Source of the DNA: Homalodisca vitripennis
Lineage: Eukaryota > Arthropoda > Insecta > Hemiptera > Cicadellidae
Direction of reading: 5' to 3'
Length of the DNA stretch: 64,000 bases
Assembly: GCF_021130785.1 (NCBI RefSeq)
Contig: NC_060213.1
Coordinates: 69,181,501 to 69,245,500, forward strand
The translations under genes were made by a program, and so were the position numbers. The notes under the pieces were generated by a model. It was given only the letters and a program-made list of their open reading frames with translations. It searched no databases and was not told where the DNA came from. Positions 1 to 12,559 of this stretch are shown here, one piece after another. Each line of letters opens with the position of its first letter. Position 1 is the first letter of the stretch.

Positions 1-67
1 CGAAGCCGCGGGCAACTTTTGCAAAAAATTATTGAAATGCGCAGCAAAGCGCGCCGGGCCCGCTAGT
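1..67 (+). mobile_element. Putative Helitron-type 3' terminus
   Basis: This short GC-rich segment breaks sharply into AT-rich DNA just after CTAGT at 63-67. Before the CTAGT there are self-complementary GC blocks: GCGC..GCGC around 41-54, and the palindrome CGGGCCCG overlapping 56-63. A GC hairpin followed by CTRRT is the usual 3' end of a Helitron. The opening words, a 'cgaagccgcgggcaac'-like run, also resemble common insect repeat ends. The 5' part lies outside the window, so no transposase or 5' TC end can be checked. The repeat call is fairly safe; the Helitron class is inferred. Confidence 0.45.
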
Positions 68-235
68 TAATCATTAAAATTATAAAGTTTTATACCTAAA
101 AGTCTACACTGAAGTCATACTCCATTACCTGACCTAACTAGCAGTTATTTTTTAACAAACTTTAAAGGTCAATTATATTCTTGTTATAAGATAAAATGAA
201 TAAGTGCAGTTTTATAATTCTTTTCTTACTAACAG

Positions 236-323
236 GTTGGCAATACTTTTGTTGTCTGCTGCAGTTGGCAGCGGAACCTTCCCAGCCCCCCACTTGAAGC
301 AGATTTAGAGGACGAGGACCTGA
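236..323 (+). CDS. Candidate internal exon of an unidentified gene
   Basis: An 88-bp segment is preceded by a pyrimidine-rich acceptor (about 211-235, ending ctaacag) and followed by a good donor (A|GTGAGTA at 324). The frame starting at 236 is open through the donor and would encode about 29 residues, beginning VGNTFVVCC and ending in an acidic stretch, LEADLEDEDL. The other two frames contain stops. Its GC content is well above the flanks. A second possible acceptor (ctgctgcag, ending at 275) would shorten the exon. I do not recognise the protein. No further exon is evident downstream, so the following kilobases would be intron. The call rests only on splice signals, composition and one open frame. 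Confidence 0.35.
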
Positions 324-2128
324 GTGAGTACAAACTTTGCTTTGAAGCAACTTAGCAAAATTGCATTCAGTACTCCCTAATAAGTTACATTAAAATAACA
401 AAACATATAAACTTTTTTTTAGATTGCATTTGTTGACCTATTCTACATATTTTATAATTAATTCTATTTAATTAATACTTTTATTCCTATATTTGCTACG
501 TTTAATGGTTTAATGAAATATTTTCCAAAAATAGTGCCTATTAAAAATATTTTTATTTCAAAATATCAAAACTTGTAGTTTTAAAGGTGTATGGAACGTT
601 TAAAAATACATATATAACAGTGGAATTTATGTTATTTCATTGAAATATAAGCAGACAAGATACACATATAACAAGATAACAAGAATTATTGTCTGGAATT
701 ATTAAATTTATTATAATGTGAGAACCTCTGTACCAAAGTGTTGAGTTTAGCTCCAATTTCCTTTCTCTTTATGCAGCGTCTGAAATCTTACATTGTCCAG
801 GAGAAATAAGGAGGACGGAATATTGCAGAGAAATATATTTTTTTTTACTTATAAAAACTACGAGGGCATTCCAATTCTGCTATTTTAAACATAAACTACA
901 GATGTTAGAAAATTAAGTACGATATTTTAAATATCATCCAGTGATCATCGCCTATTATAAGAGTAATGGGTTTGTCATTTAGAAAGGATATTCGCCTGCT
1001 TTCAGCAGGAAATTGCATTTAAAGCTGTGAATAGCTGATAGTGTAAGTCTACAGTTAAATTAAATGGTATAAATATTGTTCAGGGAGTCCTTTTAGACAC
1101 TTGAGAGCTATAAACCGTTTATTGTCAGTAATTTTATTGACAAGGATGGACTTAAGGTGTTCATGGATGGAGAGTGGTTAAATTTTTATCGCTGTGGTAA
1201 GTTTACAGTCTACTATCTGAAGGCATTGCCTTGTTAGAGCATTTAGGGAACATTCATTCAAAAACTATAGTTATTTTCTTATCTAAACTACACGCAGATA
1301 TGATTATCGACCATGATATTCTTTCCTAACATTCTAATGTCAGTATATCCGTTTGAGGGACTAATATTTCTATAACTATTAGCACTCACGTGTAAATATT
1401 CTGTCAATGAAAAAAACTGGTTTGAATTTAAAGGTAAGTACAGTGCAATCGCATGACCAATTAGAATTGCACAATGTTTTTAAGGTTTTTATGACATTTG
1501 CGGATGGATAACATAATAGTGTGATTTCTTTAATGGTCTATATCAATAATAATTTTAAAAAATTACTAGGGTAACAAAAAACTAATGATATTTACATAAG
1601 TTAATACAATTGCTATTGAATGTCTCCGTTAATTTTAGTGTACTCTTCAGAGAAACAGCTGAATTTAGATTAAACAGCAGCAAGGGTAACAGGCAGTATC
1701 AACATTTCCATGATATAAATCATTAATCTCATATAATGTGTTTTGAATGTCTTTTTCTAAAGTAATAAAGCTAACAAAACAAAATAACAAAAACTTAATT
1801 GCATCACCATAAACTTACTGATCACAGTTTTTTGCCCCGTTTCTCAATATGTGAAATTAGATAACAGAAGGGGCTTAAGTTCAAATAATAAAAGCAACAT
1901 GTTTTAGCTATAGTTAACAGATTTAAATTACCTAATACAGATGTATCAATCCAATATTAAGTTTAAAGTTTAAATAAATAAAATATCACTTCATAAATAT
2001 CAAATTAAACCTAAATTATCTTAAATATGTATGTCAAATAAACATATTTAAAAATTATATTACAAGTATATATAATCATTATAACCCTTGTAGTTACGTT
2101 TCCGTTAATGCGGAGCTAAATCTTTTTT
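324..2128. other. AT-rich noncoding DNA
   Basis: No protein-like frame or RNA gene is seen. It would be intron if the 236-323 exon is real. It contains short T and A runs only. Confidence 0.5.
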
Positions 2129-2425
2129 TGTGTTACAAGAAACACCACTGTTGCGAAGATGTAAATAGTTCTGATTTAAACCAAAAGTATCATACATGCA
2201 GCACTCAGGAAATTGCGCATTAATGTAATATAAGTCATACTGGTATATAATCATTACTGTGTTACAAGAGAGACCACTATTGCTGACAAGTAAACAGTTC
2301 TGATTGGGGCCATGAGTATCATACATTATGCAGTTCTCAGGGAGTTGCACCACCAGCCACAAACATCGTCATCAGTTACACTAGTATTGTGTTACCATAG
2401 AGACTTATATTGCTCACTGGGTATT
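2129..2425. repeat. Degenerate 130-bp tandem duplication
   Basis: Units start at 2129, 2259 and 2389, each opening with 'tgtgttac(a/c)a'. The first two are full length and clearly homologous; the third is a partial and more diverged copy. On the minus strand an open frame (2105-2362) runs through both full units and repeats the peptide pattern MYDT-G-NQN-L-NSG-SCNT. The repeated peptide is a consequence of the duplication and is not by itself evidence of coding. Confidence 0.7.
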
Positions 2426-2895
2426 TAGCTAATAAAATAAAATTTAGTTAATCTTTGTTATTAACTCCACATTAGTTAATTTAATTTTAAACTTATTAGG
2501 GTAACTATAAAAGTATTTGGCAAAAAAATTATTTACATTTACAATTTTTAAGATAGTATTTGTTTTATAGGGAATATTTTTCAGTAATCTCCTATTTCAT
2601 AAAATATCATTTTGTTCATTTTACTGCTGTATTCATCAAGCCCATATGACCATTAAACAAACTAGAGAATGTGTCATTTAAAACATACATTTTGTATATT
2701 TTTAAAGCAATTATTAATAATTAAATGTTTTTTTGTGAATAAATAGCAGGGGGTTTCCCCACATCGTTGTTGTAAAAAAATAGAAATTAACTATCACAAG
2801 ATTTGTTATTTTTATTGTTTATACATACAATTCGTATCTTTTATGAACATGAATTTTATTTTACGGCCTTAATAATTCCCTATTAGTTACGTAAC
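2426..2895. other. AT-rich noncoding DNA
   Basis: No coding or structured feature is seen. It is very rich in T and A runs. Confidence 0.5.
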
Positions 2896-3110
2896 AAGGT
2901 TTGCCAGACCATGTGTCACATAAAAGAAAGATCTCACTAAGAATAAGATGAGGGATATGAGCTATCGCCGAACTCAATAATGCCTCAATAAGTCCATAGC
3001 TCAATTCGCTCTCAACATCTCCTGTGTACTGACAGGCTAATCGACAGATGGAAGAGAAGCTTTCCTGCTCACATGTTAAATGTTATCCAAACAAAATCTG
3101 TAGTGGTTCA
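2896..3110 (+). repeat. Family X dispersed repeat, copy 1
   Basis: It opens with 'gccagaccatgt' (also present at about 62521). It then carries the block 'agctcaattcgctctcaaca' and a GACAG/GACAGAT-rich stretch that aligns with 31665-31730 and 18480-18570. The copy is diverged and its edges are approximate. No coding potential is seen, so this looks like a short nonautonomous element. Confidence 0.5.
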
Positions 3111-3800
3111 GAGTGGATGGGATGCCGTATCAGTAGTAAATTCTGGTGCTTATATTTAGGGAATACATTACAAAACAATACTTTATATTTATAAGAGTGT
3201 ACTTTATCTTTGTAACTTTTGTTAATGTTTTTAATTGAATAAAGCCTTCTGTAAAATAATAATTAACGGAAAGCAAGGGAGAGCATGTTATCGTGTAAGT
3301 ATATAGTGATTACTACTGACTTGGTCAGTAGTAATAGTAGTTAAACCAACATCATCGAATAATCATTAACAAATATCAACTAAGGAAGTCTTCACATGGA
3401 CTCTAAACCATAATTTTTAAATTCCGGTCATATTGATGGGTAGATTGCTAAGCCAATGTCTAATTTCAGTTCTTCAATTCCCTGGACAAGTGTACAGAGC
3501 TTGGTGATATGTAAAGGTTTTTACAGACGCTTGGCGGTCCTGAAGTTAAGTAATAAAGGCCTACATTTTGCCTGAATTTTGCTTTATTCTAGAATGTGTT
3601 ATTTAATTCGAGTGAGATTGATGAGTTGCAAGAGATATTTTATATTTACCATGCCAGTAAAAACAAATCCATTACAAAAAAGATCATAAGTAAAAAGGAA
3701 TGAGATCTACGAATGTTGTTTATTTCGAATTGTTAAATAGATTTTCTTGTGAAACTGAATTTCCATCATCTCTGGTCACTACATTGTTCAAGTTTGCTGA

Positions 3801-4352
3801 TTATCGCTGCTGACATCTCTGGAGTCTGGAACCCAGTATTTCTGCAGCATAAAATAAATTAGTGCATTGAGTGGCACATTTAATAAGTGAGTGTTTTTGT
3901 TTCATTTTGGGCAAGAAGCTAAGTAATCTACTAGATGATAGTCCTAAAAAGACATTTGCTCTTGAAACATCAGAATATTCAAGATGGTAAGGTTTGTGGT
4001 AGGGGCCTTCCTCCTGTCGATATCTCACGAGGAAGGATGGTGGGCTATATCTCAGTCATGTCATCTTCATGAAGGGAAGGTCATCTCTGTTCCAGCCTCT
4101 CCAGTTAAAGCTGGCAGGACTAAGTACTCATTTCCAGGCTAGCAACTGTTTTTAGCACTAAGGGATATTCACCCACTCCAATAGCCATCCCCCCATTAGA
4201 CTAGACCTATCGTTTCTTCCTTCCACCCCAATATCTCGACATTCATTGTTAGTAATGAACTGATCCTGGACATTCATAGGGTTACTCAGATGATAGTGAC
4301 ATGTCGGTGTTTGCTGTACCCAGCGTAGGTTCAACGGGAATATATTGACCAT
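3801..4352 (-). other. GC-enriched segment with two unrecognised minus-strand frames
   Basis: Base composition is closer to balanced than the surrounding DNA. On the minus strand a 75-codon frame (3801-4028) and a 64-codon frame (4158-4352) are open. Neither contains a motif I recognise. The predicted peptides look more like mixed-composition protein than AT-rich noise. It could be an exon cluster of a minus-strand gene or, more likely, part of an old repeat. No convincing splice sites link the two frames. Confidence 0.25.
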
Positions 4353-5260
4353 CTATACGTTAATCGTCTTCTATAAACACTCACAGTCTGAGTAATACAT
4401 TTTACTCACAACACTGTTTCATCAGACCTAAACATTGTAATGATTAATTAGAAATTACAGACTTTATTAGTATATACAATTGTAAATTAACTTGTAAATA
4501 CATGTCCACTCAATTAGCTTAAAAAAGTAGATCATTTTAAAGAATCAGTTGGAAAATAATGCATGGTTAAAAGAAAAAAAGTGTTCCTTATGTAATTATC
4601 TATGCATATTATTGTCAGAAGTTGGGTTTTCACCTTTAAGAAAAGAAACATTGAAAAATATAATACTGTCTGATTTCCTTCTGTATTTATCAGTTCGTAC
4701 TGATCCGCCGTCTACAAATCCTTAGGATCAATATGGTTCATTACGCTGGTTTAAGAACCCACTCCAGTTGTGTCAACTCTTATCTGATGCGATGAGAGTC
4801 CAATTTACCAAAGATTGAGATAAATGTATACCTTATACGTATATAAATTTAATTTATAGTATAGTTCATCGCTTTAGCGCACATGTTTGAAATATTGCTA
4901 TATATTTCCTAATTTGCTTGAAAATTATGTTTGCTCACTTATTTACAAACTGATTCTATTTTCACTCATCAGTCTGTAGTTGCATTCCTCACACACTGTC
5001 TCTCATTTCTCTAATACTATTGTACGGAACGTTGTCTTCATTTACTTGATCAGTGATGATCCGTTTTCACCGACATACTTGAATGGCAAGCATTCGACAA
5101 CTTCTGCAGCTATATCTAGCTAGTGACTAGCCAAATTGGGCGCAGTTTAAAGTCGACTACTTAGGTACAAGCACAAGATCTGAGATCACAAAAGCTTGTA
5201 AGAAAATGTGTTACTAAACTATTGAAACAATCGCAAAATATAACTCGGTTTAAACAAATT
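4353..5260. other. AT-rich noncoding DNA
   Basis: No feature could be supported. The last 100 bases may belong to the LINE remnant that follows. Confidence 0.45.
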
Positions 5261-5455
5261 TTAAATCACTTTACTATATATCCAAGCTTTAAAACTTGCA
5301 GCCTGACTAGATGGGAGATTATTAATTTTAATAGAATGAAAATAGGACATGCCAATATAAGAGATACATACACCACTCTGTTTAAACTCTACAATAGATA
5401 AGGAATACATTTTAGTTTTAGAACATGTGTTAGTAGAATGTACAATATAAATCTA
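5261..5455 (+). pseudogene. Decayed LINE tail: region after the RNase H domain
   Basis: Reading from 5261, the frame contains SLTRWEIINFNRMKIGHANI, ending at a stop near 5399. After a frame change the next piece is LVLEHVLVEC (about 5413-5442). In established non-LTR retrotransposons that carry RNase H (I and related clades) the corresponding C-terminal stretch reads R-x-E-x(3-4)-RLRIGHT followed by TVEHIL-x-C, and spacing and order match. This is therefore a 5'-truncated, inactive LINE remnant. RT and endonuclease are absent. The 3' end is not defined. The identification rests on two short motifs in the correct order. Confidence 0.55.
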
Positions 5456-6180
5456 TATTGGAGAATGGAGTTTTAATTGAAAAAGAGGAACAGATATTCC
5501 CAGCAGTCTAATCATGCTCTAATTTATTTGCTGAGTAAAATTACCATTAAAGTATTTACGAAAATAAACTTATTTTATCAAATATTAAAAGATTTGTTTG
5601 AACACTTTTTAGAAGATTATAAGTGCAATTAATTAACACGGTATAATAAATTTACGTCACAGTGCCAATAAACAGTGTACCTTGAGGCTTCATGGATAGT
5701 ATACAAAGCCAGCCATTTGGCAAAGCAGAAAAATGATAATAATTAAACAGATGAGTGCCTCTATGACTAAAGTATTTTCCTCTTAAAACAAATATATTTC
5801 CAATACTACTACAAGTTAGTAAAATATGGCGCATCTACATGAGAAGGAAACTGTTCCTTTGAAGATACGTTGTAGCAATTAAACTTTCAAGCTTCCCTCC
5901 AACCATATAATCAAGAGCTGTCAAACACAATTTAACTGTCTACATTATCAATTGTGTTCTAATTTCTACTGATTACATTTTCACAAGTTTATAAAAGAGA
6001 TTCTTTTGTATACTTTTGGTATGAAAATTGTATAAAGTTGTGCATTAGAACTTTTATTAATGTGTACTGTATGTATGACGAACAGAGAGTAGCATAACAA
6101 AATGTGTTTTAACTTTCAGTAAAACACAAGACGAGTCTCTGTTAATACGAGCTGTCATACACGAAACGTAACAGATTTTG
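5456..6180. other. AT-rich noncoding DNA
   Basis: No feature could be supported beyond possible 3' sequence of the preceding LINE remnant. Confidence 0.45.
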
Positions 6181-6229
6181 AAGATCCGATGCCTATATAG
6201 GACGATGGTAATTTCGTTTTTCGGATCTT
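6181..6229. repeat. 9-bp perfect inverted repeat with 31-bp loop
   Basis: The arms aagatccga (6181-6189) and tcggatctt (6221-6229) are exact reverse complements. A 'cgaaacgtaac' word lies just upstream (about 6160-6170), similar to words seen beside the Penelope-type tails elsewhere in the window. No function is assigned. Confidence 0.45.
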
Positions 6230-7688
6230 AGAGAAATCAGTGATAAAAGTGCTATAATAACCAATGTGTTTGATAAACTAACGTACATATTGGAGTAAAA
6301 TTTCGAAGCATTATTCCACAACTCAAATTAATCTATTATCTTTTATAATTTATTATATTATCAACATTATTACATACATATTTTATTATTATTATTAATT
6401 ATAAAGTTATTATTTTAATTTTTACTTAATATGTAACATACCATGTTCAGATTGTTGAATAAAGAGTACGAAAAACCGATAACATAATTTGGTATATGAG
6501 AAGTAACGTTATATTTAACGTGGTTTTGAATAAATTTATTATTTATTAGGTCACATACCGTAATGATTTTGCACATGTATTTTGATTCAAGCGTTGAAAG
6601 AGTGTCTCCTTTACAGTATCAATATATTTATTCATTCAATTATTCGTTTATTGTTTTGAGAATTCCCAATGCGGTTGCATATAATGCTTCTATTTCACAC
6701 CTAAAAGAAGGTGATAAACCTGTACCTCTAGCATTTAAATTTGACAATATACCTTTATACACATATTAAATCGCTTAACTGTTTTCTTTTTACTCATTAA
6801 ATAAATTGTCATAGAGGGAGGGAACCGATGCATGAACAGTGAGTTTACGAGTTTGAGATTTATGTTTCCAACGAGTGAAAGCCAAGGTTTAACTCGCAGC
6901 AGTTCACCATCACGAGTGGGTGTTGTAGTGATGTAACTATTTTGAGTATGCTTTACTCTCAACCTCCTGCAAAAGGGTTCTTGGTTCAATAGAGGCTTCG
7001 CCTTTGTAGGGAGGTGGAGAGTATATTTATAGTCATTGTGCTAAGAGTTTGTTATTGATTTTACTCTGAAGATTACATGGTAAGTTTATCAATTTGGATG
7101 TAACTGAATTATAATGTGATTATACAGTACGCTAAAAAACAAATGTGTTACCACAATTATTACACCAAAAGAGACAGTTACAAAACAAATAATAATCACA
7201 ATAACACACTCAAACATGATATTCAGATCAAATATATATTTGTGTGATATATTTATCACACACAACCTTTTTTAATGTGTTAACAGTTTACCTAAACGTA
7301 TTTTATGTATTATTTTAATGTAATAACGATTTATCTATGTACGTTTTCTATCTTTAATATAGTAAATACATTTTATATAACTCTAGAGTTGTTTTATTAT
7401 CTTACATTTTGTGTTGTACGGTTCGAATATTTTCTATCGTTATGTTAAAGAAATAGAACTATACGTCCAACATAACTGGAGCAACCAACAAACCATGTCA
7501 CTACCCAGAGCAAGTGCACTGAAGAACACCTCCGTAATATACTTGTACATCAGGTGTGTGCTGGTAATTCTATGACGTATAACGTTTTTAGTTACCATTC
7601 GTGAGTTTGGTGAGTTTCTTTTAACATATTTACTATATTTTTTTATTTTTATACACGCTTAATCTTATACCTTTGGAGTTTTTAGCAC
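6230..7688. other. Noncoding DNA, mostly AT-rich
   Basis: The stretch 6830-7015 has somewhat more balanced composition, but its open frames match nothing recognised. The rest is A/T-rich with no structure seen. Confidence 0.45.
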
Positions 7689-7722
7689 CTGATGAAGAAG
7701 ATATATGCAATACTCGAAACGT
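7689..7722 (+). ncRNA. Hammerhead-core-like motif, plus strand
   Basis: It has CCTGATGA, about 20 nt, then CGAAACGT. The spacing matches the Penelope-tail motif seen at other sites in this window. The internal stem is poor here: no good pairing connects the bases after CTGATGA to those before GAAAC. It is probably the tail of a diverged Penelope-type copy. Confidence 0.3.
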
Positions 7723-8684
7723 AGTATTCTATTAGCGAAATCATATTATCCTTTCTGTGTCATAGTTATATGAATTAAATAATATTATGAACAGTATTAA
7801 AAATAAGTCATTACACAATATAACCAGTACAAGATGGAATGAAGATATGGTTGGCTAACATACTACAATAAATTAAAACAAGATGTGAGTAGGAGAGGAG
7901 AATGAGTATACAGGGGAGAGGTTAAAGATTGACATATGATAATTATTCACATGAGATTTGTGCTACAAAACACAGTCTGAAGTTTCTACTCCCCAACAGG
8001 AAGATCACGGGATCTTCACAATGTCCCAGATTCTTGAAAATAATAGAGGAAACAAAATGGAGTAAAATCACGGTTCTCAAACTTAGAGTCATGTGGCAGC
8101 GTAAAAGAAAGAATTAACGCGGCTTTTGAGCCCAAATAAATAAACAGTTACAATGCTTGAAAACATAAACATCGAGATATAAAAAGGCACCTTTTTATAT
8201 TTGATATGTTCTAAAACAAACATAAACCACAGCGTGAGCGAGGGGATAAAAAACAAAAAAAAATACTTTTAAAATAATAACCAATGATAACCTGAGTAGC
8301 ATTACTTTTGTTACTTTTAAAAATGTTCCAAAACTGACGTCCTTAATCCCAAAGTGTGATTATAGGTAAAAATTGTGAGATAACACTTAAAACAAAGATT
8401 ATATTTTCATTAGTTAGCTGATAAAGGTAGTGGCTAAGGTGAACTAATAACATACTATGTATATAGGTTTCATTAGAACCTAAATTTATTATATATTCTT
8501 AATAAATGCACCCATTTACCAAAGCAATTAAAGAAATGCATTTAGAAATCATTATGTTACTAAAATGACTGTATAACGAAATTATCAATAAATTAATTCC
8601 TAAATAATAAAATAAAACAAACATTTTTCCCTAGTGCATGAACATCTAAATTAGCCTTTGTTATAAACTGTACAGTGTTTTATA
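7723..8684. other. AT-rich noncoding DNA
   Basis: No gene or repeat could be supported. The 62-codon plus-strand frame at 7929-8117 has no recognisable feature. Confidence 0.45.
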
Positions 8685-9055
8685 TATACAGGGTGAGTGG
8701 CTCTTGGTGTGACAAAATTTTTTGGGTTATAATGCAATGTAAACGTGATACAATGGCGGTTATAAAAAAGTCTAACGCCAAAAATTAGGTCTGAAATGCA
8801 TTATTTTCAGTTTTTCTAAAAAACCCGTATTTTTGTAAGTAAATCTGATATTTCTCAGCAACGTATAGACATATGTGAGCAAACTACATCATTTTTAGAT
8901 TCTTCGTTAAATTTTCAATTTGAAAAAGTTATCGGTATCGGTTCAAACGGTAAAAAAAGAAAATTAAGCTTCAGGTCGATTCAAATGGCAAAGTTGCTAA
9001 GTTTCAGAAAAACTTAAATATCATTGAACCCCATCTTTTTACCACATCCTGTACA
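8685..9055. mobile_element. MITE-like repeat with CAGGGTG/CATCCTG ends
   Basis: The left end reads tatatacagggtgagtgg and the right end ccacatcctgtacaca, which form an imperfect terminal inverted repeat of about 16 bp around CAGG(G/A)TG. The 370-bp interior has no open frame and includes 'cggttataaaaaagtctaacg'. Short repeats beginning TATACAGGGTG are widespread in insect genomes as nonautonomous elements. The transposase family is not evident. Target duplications are unclear because both flanks are TA-rich. Confidence 0.55.
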
Positions 9056-10839
9056 CAAGAATGTGTCAAGTGATATTAAACATTTTGCCATTTAATAGGC
9101 TTTAAAATGCTATGCCATATGACCATCGCCCATATGACCAACTATTTAGGTGTTTGCCATTAAAAAAATCAGTATAGGTTAAAAGTTAACACTGAGTAGT
9201 CATAGGACGGTATAATAAACATAATTTTTGAGCATTAGTAAAGATATTTAATAATGGAACTTTAATCAATTAACAATAAGGTAAATGAAAATTATTTTCA
9301 AGAATTCAATTTCAAGAATGAACAACCAATATTTACATACAAACTTATTTACAGTGTAAATTAAATCCGAAAAAATATCATCAATATAATAGCTTTTGAA
9401 TTTTATTAATAACACACGGTTGTATTAGGGAAAGGAATGGTAATTTACACAGCGATATCGGTACTTTCCCTTAGCTTCTCTAAATTCACCTCTCTTGCTG
9501 CTTTTGAAATAAGTTAGTAATTATAATGTATGGTTTCCCCTGATCTGGTAAATAGAATCATAAACAGTTATGCAAAGCTGATTTTATATATGCATATGAG
9601 GTAAGATCAATGAAAATACATTTTTATCCTGGGTTTTTGAATAATGCAGTACAAGAAGTTAGACAGAATGGCGTCGGGAGATTTTTATGCGCCTTATACA
9701 GGAGATACATCTGGCCATCATTTAGAAACAGTTAACACACCAACAACATTGTGACAGTGTATTTTCAGTTTTTTATTTTCAGCGACAAAAGAAAACCTTC
9801 TTGAATTGGATAAAAATGACATTAGTCGAGCTTATGTGATGAACCAATCATGTCTGTTCATATTTTATTACTCCAGTACAGGACTAAAAGTATGGACTAT
9901 TACTCCAGTATTTTTACATACTAAAAGTTTTTTTACCAAACGTTTTTCTCTAACACACGTTATTTTTTGAACCTAGTAACTGCTAATTAAGCCCATATTC
10001 GCGTGAAAGTCCAACAGAGGTAGAGAGGGAACTCAAATTGAGTTATATTAAACCTTCAGAGTGTTACCTGCGTCTGATTTGCCTAAATGATCACGCCATT
10101 TTGCCTTTCATCAATTGAAAATCATGCGAAAACTATGTGTAATAGGCTTAAGCCCTTATGTGGGTCGATTTCTGTTAGTTCATTGTTTCCTTTTCGTTGT
10201 TTTTATAACTATAATGAACCCTATTTCTTTATGGGTACAACTTATTATTAAGCATTGATAGAATGGTAACAAAAGAAATAAATAAAATTTCATTATTATA
10301 ATATATTAATTTAATAATAATAATTGAAAAAAGAGGGCAAGACTGAGGCGGTGTGAATTGATCATTAGATGTTAATGAAAACACAATAAATATATAAATT
10401 TAAAATATTAAACGATGATTTTATATAATATATTATGCTTTAATCGACTTGTATTTACATTCATATACGTGGTAAAAATCGCAATTAGTGAATTAGTGAA
10501 TTAGAGTGTTATTGAATTATTGTATGTACAGTTTTTATACTCATGATTTCATTTTGGAAAAATAGGAGCATTTAAATAAAAATATTAATTTTACAGTTAT
10601 TTAAAAGTTAGAATAAACCTTTAAAACATCAGTTCACTGTATTGAAGTGGAGAGTACTACACAAACGATCTCCTGGTGGAAAGTGAAGGACTCAAGTTCT
10701 TTCAGCAACTCTGTGATTAATTTGCCTGTGGAAGGTGCACTTCCCTCAGGAAAATCATTTAACAGAATGTGCTTCTCTAGAAAAGGAAAGTGAGGTAACA
10801 GTTACTGGCGTTAACTGATAACAAATTAACATTCTCTGT
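9056..10839. other. AT-rich noncoding DNA
   Basis: It contains a local duplication of 'catatgacca' near 9117-9141. No coding frame or RNA gene is seen. Confidence 0.45.
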
Positions 10840-11255
10840 TACCTTCTGTCAGAACTATATCTGTTGCAAAAACTAGACCTCTTATAATGCATAAGTTAAA
10901 CAAAGATGAAATTCTTTGTTTTAAGTTTGTTATTGACGATAGAATATTTGAAATGATAACAGGATTTTGGAAATTTCCATCGTGATATGTTATAAAATAT
11001 ACACAACACACAAATAACACAACGTTTCTAGGATTGGAATCTATCCTCTTCGTCAGGTGGGGGAGGTATTAGTATATATAAAAGTAAAGAACAGAAATAA
11101 AAAAAGAAGAGAAAGAATAGGGTTGAAACATACCCAAGAGCTGCTTGGATTCCAGTCCAGGCGTTGTCATAGCACATGATGCAAGTCCCGAGCACAAATC
11201 CCAAGATCGAGGATTACAATCAAACAAGCTCAGGCTAAAGTGTGCTACAGTAAAT
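10840..11255 (-). mobile_element. Penelope-like element tail (5'-truncated copy)
   Basis: From about 10956 to 11255 this aligns in direct orientation with 51744-52025. Shared words include 'aacaggattttgga', 'gaatctatcctctt', 'gctgcttgga', 'gatgcaagtcccgag' and 'gaggattaca'. The longer copy at 51744-52640 carries GIY-YIG coding sequence, so this shorter copy is the 3' noncoding tail alone. The minus strand contains the motif CCTGACGA-A-[AGGAT..ATCCT]-A-GAAACG at 11021-11058. Homology with the plus-strand tail at 52835-52990 extends the copy down to about 10880 (tatcgtcaataacaa on the minus strand). Confidence 0.65.
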
Positions 11256-12559
<1,304 letters not shown>

